A DNA stretch of 64,000 nucleotides from Dipetalonema caudispina. Lineage: Eukaryota > Nematoda > Chromadorea > Rhabditida > Onchocercidae. A program made the position numbers and the translations under genes. The stretch lies in NCBI GenBank assembly GCA_013365325.1, contig JABVXV010000203.1, positions 50,415-114,414 of the forward strand. The letters run 5' to 3'. Under the pieces are notes generated by a model. It saw only the letters and a program-made list of their open reading frames with translations, was not told the DNA's origin and made no database searches. Shown piece by piece: positions 54,628-64,000 of this stretch. Each line of letters opens with the position of its first letter. Positions within the stretch are counted from its first letter, which is position 1.

Positions 54628-55092
54628 TGTAATCCTACGTTTTAGTTTGAATAACTTTTATTTTTTTTTTTGTTTGTCATATTTTGATTTCAGTTTGCAT
54701 ACTTTGTAGATTTCGCAATTTGTCGAATGTTTTAATAAAAACTGTTAAAAAACTGTTTGATCATATGACAAATACATCTGAAATATAACTGACAGTTTTT
54801 TTTTTTTTCGATTGGAAAACATTTATACCTATAAGGCCTTATTTGAGGCTAAAATATCGAGATTTATTTGTGTATTTTGGCATAAAATTTCCAAAATTGA
54901 TACTAATAATAAGATTAAAATTACAGACAAAAACGAAACTTTTTCCTTCAGAACAAAATATTTCTCATTGGTAAATGAACAAATATTAATTGGTAATTAA
55001 AATTTCTTTCTTTTTTCTCCTCTTCTTTCTGCTAAAAAAAAAAAAAAAAAAGGATGAAAAGAAAAATTTTATCAATTTCATGGAGTTTTTTT

Positions 55093-55331
55093 TTTTTTGA
55101 ATATTTACCAATAAATACAGCTTGTACAAAATCATTTAATGATGCTATACATCAAAATGATGCAACGATAAAGTTGAATTGAAATTGTATGCGTTTATTG
55201 ATGAGGACAATTTGGATCATCTGAATTAAAGATTTTCAATATTTGATCATATTTAAGAGCTCTTTTTTTTTTTATTTTAAAATAAAGGACAAATTTTCTG
55301 ATATAGTTTCAACAAGCACAACTGTAAAAAT
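55093..55331 (+). pseudogene. Decayed inverted copy of the exon-like segment at 53.7-54.0 kb
   Basis: On the + strand this matches the reverse complement of 53722-53967 almost from end to end, from GAATATTTACCA to CAACTGTAAAAA. Shared phrases include AATTGTATGCGTTTATTGATGA and GACAATTTGGATCATCT. It has an 11-bp loss after GGATCATCT and several substitutions, so the frame open in the minus-strand copy is closed here by stops. Confidence 0.75.
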
Positions 55332-56325
55332 TAATTCTCTTGAGAGGATGGAAAATTTTTTGGTTTCAATTTAACTATTCATCAATAAATCTTAATCAAA
55401 TACAATTTTAATTTTAGATTTTTGATCAAATTAATCCATTATTTTCGTTTAAATTAAAGAAAAGGAAGATAGTGGAAGTAAATTTGAGGAGAAGATGAAT
55501 AAGGAAATGGTACAGTTGAAAGTATACCGTTCAGTAAATAATAGGTAAATCGTCCCAACCGTTAATTAACCAAACGTCCTATTGTAATGTATGTTATTTG
55601 TTTCTGATCCATCTATTCTAATATGCGAGGGATAGGTTATCGGGCGAGGGCGGGGAAGAAATGGGAAGTCTTGATGTAAATCAATATAATCGATCGATTA
55701 ATATAAGAGCAAGACAGTAGATGGGTGACTAAATTTTAGTTTTGTTTCGATCAAAAAAGTTTGTGGAATTTTCAAATTAGAAAATTGGAGAAAGTTATGG
55801 ATGAAATATGTTCATTGAAATTTTGGCAAATTTATGACAAAGGAAAAGTTGAATAGGAAATATAACATTTATCGAAAATTTCTATTAATTATATTCGAAT
55901 TTGATTGTCTTTGATAGAATTTAATTTTATTAAAATTTAGCAAAAGGATTGAAAAAGCTATTTCAGTATTTGTTGAACTTTAAATTTGCTTTTTATTTTT
56001 TCTCTTGAATTTGAATGAAATTTGTTTCATTTATTGTATTTAAATTTATCTTAATTTTCGGTTTTTTTTATGGATAGGAGCCTTATCGAAATTTCAAAAT
56101 TCAAGTTATTTAATCAAAATTTATCGAGCTTCAAACAAGGCTCTTTTAGTGTTTGATCATTCACATCAAAACTTTAAATGTTTTGTTCAAATTTATTAAA
56201 ATCTATGAAAGTTTTGAAGTGTCAATTTTACATTTTTTAATTCAATTAAAATTTTACTCATTCAAAGAAATTATTTGGCTTTTTAATATCTTTCAAAAAT
56301 TTTATCTTCTTCATCCCTTATATAT

Positions 56326-56361
<36 letters not shown>

Positions 56362-56919
56362 CTGAATTCAACGTTATACCAAACTTTTGATTAGGAGTAA
56401 AAGTTTGGAATTACCATAATTGTCTAATTTATAAGTTTTTTTTCTGAAGTCAGCTAATCTTTGAAAAAAAAAAAACTCAAATTTAGGCCTTTTCTTTTTA
56501 GAACATTGATTTCGCTGTAGATTAATAATAAAATTTTCAGAGAAAATAATGCATATTTAATATACTTCACTTTTTTTTTTACCAATTTCTTAAAGTAATT
56601 TCAAAAGGCTAATTGAAATACAAAGCCTAATTAAAATCTACCACATGAGAAGACTTACCCTTTCATATCATGTAATGAAATCAATCAGCTTTATCGCGTA
56701 TTTTAATTTCCAACAAACCTTTTTGTTCACTGCATGATATTTTATGTCGACTTAACCTTTCATGTCGATACTGATTGATTGATTAATTATAACATTTTTT
56801 TTTTAGGCTATAAGCGTGAAGTATTGCATTGAATTTTGATTAAACCATGAAAGAATTGATGAAAAGAGTAATGGAGTAAAAGAAAAATAAGCATATAATA
56901 GAATTAAATCCTTCCTAAT
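55332..56919. other. Spacer upstream of SLC35B4
   Basis: About 1.6 kb AT-rich sequence with a (TA)n run at about 56326-56357 and a short GC-richer island at about 55630-55665 (GGGCGAGGGCGGGG). It precedes the + strand SLC35B4 gene and may contain its promoter. No exon supported. Confidence 0.4.
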
Positions 56920-56924
56920 TATCA

Positions 56925-56939
56925 ATTTTATTTCAGGTC
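56925..56939 (+). promoter_or_regulatory. Probable spliced-leader acceptor for SLC35B4
   Basis: ATTTTATTTCAG ends at 56936, and only GTC lies between it and the ATG at 56940. Such a tight acceptor-to-ATG distance fits SL trans-splicing. Confidence 0.6.
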
Positions 56940-59900
56940 ATGACGACAACTTTGTTTCCTATATCTGGTACATTGATCGGTTGCATTGGATGCATGTATT
57001 TTGTGGAATCTATCGCTAAGTATAATTCTTCATACTAAAATTTTCATATGCCACCTCATTCTTTTCTCCTGCCATAAAAGAATTTTCCTATGAATTATGA
57101 AATGATTGGAGTATTCCAGCTTGTTTTCGGCTTTTAGAAAAGGAAAATCTGGCACAAAAGCTTGATCTCGTGTTTTTTTTTTTTTTTTTTTTCAATGAGA
57201 TCAGTAAAATCTTCCGCAATGCCGAATTTATATTCACATGAAGCAATGGAAACTTCAGAGTTCAGTGGATTTTTTAACAACATAATATCAAAAAAAGATA
57301 GTAGAACATTCCTGGCTTCATCAGACAGAATCAATGTTTGTTAAAATATTACTGTACTTTTTATGTAGTCATGTTATGCTTTTAACAAATACTGGTTTTG
57401 ATTGAGAAGTCGGAAATGTTTTCTTATTTTCGTCTGCACTCCAAAAATTTCGAAAATTTTTTAGGGAGCAACCGAGTTCGATGAATCTGATGACTTTTTC
57501 GACATTTCTTTTCATATCTTTGGAAGGATTGATTTTTACATCAAAATTTTTCTCCGTTCCCAATAAAATTCCTATACGGTATACTGAAAGTTTCTATTAA
57601 TTTTTGTAAAATTCGAATTTCCTGAGCTGAATGATCAGTCGATGAATTCGTTTTTTCATAAAATTTTGAAGTTCTAATTTATTTCCAAATTTAAGTTTGG
57701 CTTTAGTTATTAACTTCGAGCTAATTTGTGTTTATATCAAGTAAACTGAAGTTTGATATTGAAGCATTCAAATTACTTATCGAACATTTGACTAAGAGAT
57801 TGACTAAAACAAATAGTCAAACGGTAAGCTTCCTTATTAATGTAATAAGTGTGTAAATTCAGCAATGTCGAACTTTTCGACTTGAAAGCTTACCATTTAT
57901 GACTGACTGATCGTTCAGATTGTTACCACTTTCATCATTTTTCAGTGGTTATCTGCCAACAGTGATAACATTCTTTTCTGTCAATGTTATCAATAATCAA
58001 GCTCTAAATTTTCATGTTCCCGTCCCGTTACATATCATTTTTCGATCAGTAAGTTATATTTGCCATAATATGGTCATGCAATATCCACAGTTAAATTAAT
58101 TATCGTGAAGTTTGAGAGATATAATATGTTTTGACAAGAATTTTGTTTAGATTGAGGGTGAATTAATGGGGAAATGTTATGATGAACATGCATTTCTATG
58201 AAATAATATGAAGATAATTGATTTTTTATATTGGCATTATTTGTTATCAATACGAACTGGTCTTTCAGGGTTCATTATTAGCTACTTTAATTCTCACGAA
58301 GATATTACAAGGAAAACAGTACTCATTGCGAAAATACTTGGCAGTTCTATTGATCACGATTGGCATAATCATTTGTACTACGGCCACTGCTCATTTAGAG
58401 GTTATTATTTGAAAATAATTGGTTTAAGAAAAGATTTTTTGACTTTCAATTTTTCGCATTATTAATTTTGAAAATTTTGAGATAACTGAATTTTCAAAAA
58501 ATCACCTAAATATGAAACATCGTTTTAATGATTTCATGGTAGTTAGTTTGGGCATTTGTTGTTTAAGCATCTGTAAAATGAAAAAAAAAAGTGTAACAGC
58601 AATACCATTATGCAAATGTGCGTTTTATCAAAAAATCTTGTAGATTGCTCAGATTTTTCAGTTTCAGTTTTAGGATTGTTAGATATTTCGAAATTGCGAT
58701 TTTGGAACTTTATTCATGGATTTCTTCCCTTTTTTATATGTCTGAATTTGCAATGCCTCCTTAGAGTCTGTTCTATATTTAATAGGGATGATATAAGGGA
58801 ATATGGAAAAAAAATCAGTGGGCGAAGATTTAACAAGGTTAATGCGAAATATCCGTCAGTGGGCCATTCGTGTGTCGATTATTGATTGGATTTTTGTAAC
58901 TGATAAGAAATCTTCCAGAAAACAGATCAACAAAAGTCGCTGGATGACGTCGAAAAGCACTATCAGGAATGGCTAATCGGCAAGTTCATTAAATAGATTT
59001 GGGACACTGTCATGTACATTTCTGTTTGGGGCACAGATTGCACAATCATAAAAGATATCTGTCATTGATTGATTCGGTCATTTTATTCCGTTAAAATCGA
59101 TAAAAAGTATTTCAGGCATAGCGATGCTTACTATAGCTTTGCTGGCATCCGCATATTTGGGGATTTGTCAAGAAACAATGTATAAAACCTATGGAAAACA
59201 TACTGAAGAAGCTATGTTTGTAATTGTAAGTTAGTGCTTAAAGAAGAGTGATCTATGGGTTGGATATTTAATATCTAAATTTAGGATTTCAATTATCCTT
59301 TTTACTTTCTAGCTCTTGCTTATTGACATCATGATTCTTGTACTGCACAAAGAATCTATCATAAATAAGGTGTAAATGTTACAACATATTATCGAGTTTA
59401 ATCTATATAACTGTATATTATAGCATGGTGCTTCATTACCATTTTTTGCATTTATGGGTGCAGATATTTATAAATCAGCTGCTGCATTTTCGCGTTCCTA
59501 TCCGATTGATATACTTGGCTTTCGTATCCCACACATGTGGGCTTACCTTGCTGCTACATGCCTTTTGCAGTATATGTTTTCTTTTTTAACAACTTTGTTT
59601 CACATTTGTATATACTGTGATCTTAATCCTGAGACATTTGAAAAAAAAATATTTTGTTTGGTCTTTATTTAAAGTAAATGGTAGGAAGATATTAAACAAG
59701 TTCTTTGATAAATTGATTTGTAGAATACAGTTTTAATGAGATTGTTTTGGCTGAATATTCCCGTCTACACCTGATAAAATCCACGGTAACATCGCATTAA
59801 ATGATATGGTTAAATTAATTTTCAGATGGATGTGCATCAATTTTGTATATCGATTAAATGCAACCTTTGAATCGTTAACGGTAACAATGATTGTTACCGT

Positions 59901-60066
59901 ACGGAAGTTTCTTTCTTTACTCATTTCTATTCTTTGGTTTCGGAATCCGTTCACGTTAGCACATTGGGTCGGTGCAACGTTGGTGTTTACCGGTATACTT
60001 GCATTTGCCGATATTTGGACTGATTTTACCGGTGAAGCAAAGGAAAATAAGAAGAAAGACCATTAA
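56940..60066 (+). CDS. SLC35B4: SLC35B4-type nucleotide-sugar transporter (UDP-GlcNAc/UDP-xylose)
   Basis: Eight exons join in phase to 328 aa: 56940-57019, 57465-57578, 57946-58048, 58269-58400, 58919-58979, 59116-59225, 59424-59569 and 59826-60066. Matches to SLC35B4 run from one end to the other: MTFSTFLFISLEGLIF, FSVNVINNQALNFHVPVPLH followed by IIFRSGSL, LITIGIIICT, GICQETMYKTYGKHTEEAMF, ASLPFFAFMGADIYKS, SLTVTMIVTVRKFLSLLISI and FRNPFTLAHWVGATLVFTG. The Lys-rich tail (KENKKKDH) resembles an ER/Golgi retrieval or sorting tail. About ten hydrophobic segments are spread over the protein, and the human protein is 331 aa. It would carry nucleotide sugars into the Golgi or ER lumen. Exon 58919-58979 ends in a GC donor (ATCG|GCAAGT), needed to keep phase. 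The first exon is short and was placed by phase and the adjacent acceptor. Confidence 0.93.
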
Positions 60067-62067
60067 CTAATGATAGTTCATGCTTAAAAATTTTTTAGTG
60101 AGTTCTTTTTTGCCGTAAATTTATCTCACAGAACATTCTGACTTGAATTGTGGAATAGCGCGAACTAAGTAGTAATTCCATGACTAAAAACCTTAACTTT
60201 TTGTTTAGCATATCAAGTTTCAGCATGACAGCAGTCCATGTACCATTCATCTTATAAGTTGGAAAAATATCGTAAATCAGTTTCTGTTAGATTTCAGATC
60301 TTCACCATTATATGCCTTTGTTAGCAATTCTGTTTTTTTTTCTTTTTTCTGTTTCCACTTTTTTTCTTTTTTTTTCTGTTTTCATTTCTATTTACCTTTG
60401 GTGTATTTCGAAAAGTTGTAGAAAAGTGGCAAAATATTATCATGTTTTGTGGCGTTTGTCTGTAACAAGAGAACTATGCGGGATCAACCTTTATTTGATC
60501 TCTCCAAAGAATATCAGCATATAAGAAAAGGGAATTTCTCTCTTTTTATTTTTTTGAATGACGATTGGTATCGAAAATCTTTCCACAAAGACTATTTTAG
60601 CTTAATGAAATTCAAATTACATTTAAAAGCATAGAAAAGAAGAGGTAAAATGATATTTCCGTTATTTGTATATTATTTTAGTGTTAAATTCAAGTCAGCA
60701 AACATTTGTTTACGATTTATTGTTGCCAGCCAAGTCGAAGGTTATTTATTTTCCAGAAATTCGATTTGAAGTTGGAAGATTTCTCAAAATAAGAAATATA
60801 ACCTTTTTGAGTTATTTTTAAAATGATCCAAGTTAATAAAAGATCTTTCCCTATTTATTATTGTAACATATACCTTCCAATAACGACACAGTTTAATCTG
60901 GAAAGAACGGAAGCTTCAAGAATAAAATAATATTATATTATTTCTTAAGTAGGGCAACAAAAATTAAAAAATCTAATAATTTAATAAAAGGAAAAAAAAA
61001 AAACGATAATTGATGTTTCAATACAAATGTCTTCATAAAACAAATCTTTACATCTCTTCCAAAGGTGATATTATGGAAATTATTTTAATAGTTTATCGCT
61101 TTTGCCCTTACCCTTCACTTCGTTTTCTTTGCTTCTTCATTTGTTTTTTTCTTTTTTTCCCTATTAAAGAAAACCTTTTGATAAGAGATTTTCCATTCTA
61201 ATTGAGCAATGACAAAATCTGTCATCATAATCAATTCTCACGATGAAAATAAGATTAACACATCATTAAGAATTTGTTATTTGTAATAAAAATTATTTCA
61301 TCTTGTTGAGTTTCAACGGTTGTTTTTAAATAAGTCCGTGATAATTATAGTCGTTTTAAAAATGATCATTACTTATTTTCCCCATCCAGTCATATTTAAG
61401 ATAATCAAATGTGCACTTATCATTTATGGCAGTTAAATTGGAATATTGATAACACTTTTTTTTTGGCGAACAGATGATCATATAGCGAGATTTTCTCCAA
61501 GAATTCCGGAGAATAAGATGATCAACTGATAATGAAACTTTAAATTTCAAAACAAAACTTGAAGTAAAAAATTCATTCACTCAGTCTTAATGGGATTTAT
61601 TTGAAGGAAGATATTAATGTTTGGAAGTAGCTGGCGGAATGGGTCAGAAATCAACCACCCGATATCAACACATACATTCTTTTGAAGAAAGGGTTTGCCA
61701 ATTATTTTATGTAACACTTCCCTACCATTAACAACATTAGCTCATTCAACTGTTAGTTTAGGAAGCGCATAAGGTAGGACGAAGCGCTGTATGCGCGAAA
61801 TTGTCCGAAGGAAAATTTAAAAGGAAAACAGCTGATCTCATAACTCTTGCTTTGCTAAATTGCATAAGTAGATTAAAATGCATGGTATGAATAATTCTTA
61901 AAATCAAACAACCAAAATACGAAATTTCAAATTAACAACAAATATATTTCGAATGATTGAACACCCAAAATTGTAATACCCATGTTATTAACAGCCATGA
62001 ATAGCTTTTTAATTCAATGCAAAATTATCGATTTAATCATATTTAATTCCAGTATGAGCAATTAAAT

Positions 62068-62069
<2 letters not shown>
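60067..62069. other. 3' flank of SLC35B4 and spacer
   Basis: About 2 kb with no supportable gene. It begins with the SLC35B4 3' UTR; AATAAA-like hexamers occur at about 60835 and 60922. A leucine/phenylalanine-rich frame at 60312-60524 is driven by T runs and is not called. Confidence 0.4.

Positions 62070-62112
<43 letters not shown>
62070..62112. repeat. (CA)n microsatellite
   Basis: A nearly perfect run of about 20 CA units, just left of the right-edge repeat cluster. Confidence 0.97.
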
Positions 62113-62114
<2 letters not shown>

Positions 62115-62119
62115 AGCAT

Positions 62120-62640
62120 ATCTGAAAACTAAGTTTAAGAATGGATATGGAGTCCGAATAATTTGTTGAAATCACTTAGCATATATAAATCAGTAGCAAC
62201 AATTATGAATTACGAAAAATGCAGTAACTCAATTTTTCCCTTCTTCTAATATCGCCCAGTTTTGAAGGTGTGGAAAAATTGAAGCGAAATGAAATAAAAT
62301 TGTTGAAAAATGTTTCGAATTGCTTTGCATAAATTATTTTTCACAATGCAGTATAACAGCTAATATTATTACATTGTTATACGTGGATGTGATTTGTCAC
62401 TTCTATTTAAATAAGCATTTATAGACACGGTCCTTTAGCAATTCATAACAAAATTGACTAAGTGGTCTCTGTCAAACTTCCTTCCACCCATAAATTTCAT
62501 TCAATAAGTTCTATTTCATTTATTCCAACAAAGAATGTCAACCGTATTTCGAAGTTTCGCGTTATCAGAAAACTTGAAATTTCAAAAGTTAACTAGAATT
62601 AAGCACTCTTTTTTTTCCACAACATTTCACAATATCAAGT
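62120..62640 (+). repeat. Right-edge repeat, copy A
   Basis: About 500 bp that reappears, diverged, at 63030-63340 (copy B) and 63345-63745 (copy C). It contains GAAGCGAAATGAAATAAAAT, TTTGCATAAATTATTTTTCA, TTGTTATACGTGGAT, AAATAAGCATTTATA and, shared with copy C only, GACTAAGTGGTCTCTGTCAA and AGAATGTCA. Copy A leads directly into the zinc-finger relic. Confidence 0.85.
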
Positions 62641-62682
62641 TTCTTTTATTCACAATATTTAAAATCATATGCGATTTTATAG

Positions 62683-62841
62683 GACCATACAGTTGTGTAG
62701 TTTGCAACAAAAGTTTCATTCATTCATTTCATTTGTCAAGTCAGATTGTAAAATTCCATTGATAATATGCACTTCAATTGTGCCATTTGCAGGCCACGTT
62801 TCATTTAATTAAGATATTTGGTAATCCATCTGCCAATTCAT
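62683..62841 (+). pseudogene. Decayed two-finger C2H2 zinc-finger exon
   Basis: After the acceptor GATTTTATAG (ends 62682) the frame reads GPYSCVVCNKSF. The rest of finger 1 (62688-62759) has exact C-x2-C-x3-F-x5-L spacing, but the first zinc-binding His is Gln (62742-62744), and the last His at 62757-62759 is followed at once by TGA. Finger 2 lies in another frame at 62773-62841: FNCAICRPRF, one TAA codon, then LRYLVIHLPIH. It again shows perfect C-x2-C-x3-F-x5-L-x2-H-x3-H spacing. The linker between the last His codon and the next Cys codon is 19 nt instead of the canonical 21, which explains the frame change. Two fingers with the right spacing are hard to explain by chance, but the lesions make a working protein unlikely. 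Confidence 0.55.
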
Positions 62842-63029
62842 ACCCATCAGTGGCTGATCGACACTCAATGAAAGTTTCAAATCGGCATGAGATTTGAGAA
62901 AACATAGGCAGTATAAAAAGCTAAATACATCTAACTATTTGTGATCAAGTAAGGCATTTGATTTTCTGTCGTTAGCACTGATCTCTATTTTGATTGATCA
63001 TAAATTTTCTTCTTTCACATACATACCAA

Positions 63030-63340
63030 ATTTGAAAACTAAGTGTGGACAAACAAAATTTGAAACTGGACAAGAATTTGTAAATGAAAGATTTAATGAA
63101 ATCATTCAGCATGTATGAAACAGTAGGATCAATTACAAAAAATTTTTTCTACCACTTGTTAATATTGTCGCTTTGTTAAAGATGTGAAGCGAAATGAAAT
63201 AAAACTGTGAAAAAAAGGTTTCGATTGCCTTGCATAAATCGTTTTTCACAATGCAATATGGCAGTTGATATTATTTTATTGTTATACGTAGATTATCAGT
63301 CGACATGGTTTGTCACTCCTATCTAATAAGCATGGCATAT
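63030..63340 (+). repeat. Right-edge repeat, copy B
   Basis: Same orientation as copies A and C. It shares the left part with A (AAAACTAAG, ATGAAATCATTCAGCAT, AGTAG..CAATTA) and the core GTGAAGCGAAATGAAATAAA through ATGCAATATGGCAGTTGATA to the TAATAAGCAT block. It lacks the right part (GTGGTCTCTGTCAA). Confidence 0.85.
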
Positions 63341-63344
63341 GCAT

Positions 63345-63745
63345 AAAACAATATTATTAAAAATGTAGTTCTTTTTTCTCTCCCTAATATTGCTACATTG
63401 TTGAAGAAGTGAAGCGAAATGAAATAAAATTGTGGAAAAAATGTTTTAATTGCCTTGCATAAATTATTTTTCACAATGCAATATGGCAGTTGATATTACT
63501 TCATTGTTATACATGGATTATCAGCAGTGGCTTATCACTCCCACCTAAATAAGCATTTATAAGTACGGTCCTCAGTTCATAACAGAATTGACTAAGTGGT
63601 CTCTGTCAAACTCTCTTTCATCGACAAATTTCGTTCAGTAACTTCTATTTCATTTATTTCGACAGAGAATGTCATTTGTATTTCAAAATTTCGTGTTATG
63701 AGAAAGGTTTTGAAACTTCACGATGAATGTGTAATTAAGCACATC
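63345..63745 (+). repeat. Right-edge repeat, copy C
   Basis: Begins around CATAAAACAATATTATT and carries the full core and the right part: GAAGCGAAATGAAATAAAAT, CCTTGCATAAATTATTTTTC, ATGCAATATGGCAGTTGATA, GACTAAGTGGTCTCTGTCAA, AGAATGTCATTTGTATTTC and TAATTAAGCAC. The order of blocks matches copy A. Confidence 0.85.
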
Positions 63746-64000
63746 TTTTTTGGAAACAATATCTTTTTATCAAATTTGTAGCTATGCAATATGTGTAATT
63801 TTGTATAAAATTCTCATATTGTACTACCGATGGATGCACAACAGTTCCTTTTTCAAGAAATTTCTCCTTCAAGCTATTATTAAAGAATAGGCCGTGTTAT
63901 TTCTTATACACAACCATTCGCTGTACTATTAAATTTCAAAAATTTTCAGAACTGACAAGGGACAATTCTCGTCGATATGCATTTTATCTATTTCTTCTTT

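Noticed and set aside
57134..57563. Two minus-strand frames with coding-like composition inside the SLC35B4 gene
   Set aside because: 57369-57563 is the reverse of SLC35B4 exon 2 (57465-57578), which is confirmed by homology and phase. 57134-57334 has no acceptor after its in-frame stop and runs into a poly(A) tract.
58610..58885. 91-codon + strand frame within SLC35B4
   Set aside because: It falls in the intron between 58400 and 58919, and its inclusion would break the phase and the SLC35B4 alignment.
59310..59371. Possible extra SLC35B4 exon after CTTTCTAG
   Set aside because: The flanking exons 59116-59225 and 59424-59569 join in phase 0 and align directly (EEAMFVI then HGASLPFF), leaving no room for an extra exon.
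60312..60634. Phe/Leu-rich + strand frames after SLC35B4
   Set aside because: They are driven by T homopolymers, lie in the presumed 3' UTR, and have no splice or family support.

Overview
The window reads as nuclear DNA of a nematode, most likely a filarial or other spirurid. The base composition is very AT-rich. Genes are cut into short exons by introns of roughly 50 to 3,000 bp, and most 3' splice sites end in TTTTCAG or TTTCAG. Several initiator ATGs sit a few bases after such an acceptor with no matching upstream exon, as expected for spliced-leader trans-splicing. The encoded proteins are animal orthologues, and nothing bacterial, viral or CRISPR-like was seen. Gene models were assembled by hand from reading frame, splice sites and intron phase; protein identities rest on recognised family motifs, not on database searches.

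Layout. 1-0.45 kb: probable 3' end of an unknown + strand gene. 0.7-6.0 kb (-): complete spastin-type microtubule-severing AAA ATPase (8 exons, 478 aa). 6.0-8.0 kb: homopolymer-rich spacer. 8.0-18.4 kb (-): MIF4G-domain translation factor of the CTIF/MIF4GD type with a large polyHis/polyGln exon; it contains an assembly gap and at least one exon is unresolved. 18.4-33.0 kb: a 14.5 kb stretch with no supportable gene, full of microsatellites and one 22-bp minisatellite. 33.0-37.9 kb (-): complete NDOR1-type diflavin reductase (14 exons, 585 aa). 38.7-42.9 kb (-): complete ZIP9/SLC39A9-type zinc transporter (10 exons, 358 aa). 45.7-49.2 kb (-): a PARP relative whose catalytic domain has lost its key residues and whose WGR end looks broken. 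53-55.3 kb: weak coding exons plus a decayed inverted copy of one. 56.9-60.1 kb (+): complete SLC35B4-type nucleotide-sugar transporter (8 exons, 328 aa) with a GC-AG intron. 62-64 kb: three direct copies of a diverged repeat around a decayed C2H2 zinc-finger exon.

The genes are mostly unrelated housekeeping functions: microtubule severing, translation, flavin electron transfer for Fe-S assembly, zinc transport and Golgi sugar-nucleotide import. From 0.7 to 49 kb every recognised gene is on the minus strand. ZIP9 and NDOR1 are only 827 bp apart. The most unusual items are the catalytically dead PARP, a TG (not AG) 3' splice site in NDOR1, the false gap in the MIF4G gene, and the repeat and zinc-finger relic cluster at the right edge. 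No clearly new biological system was recognised.
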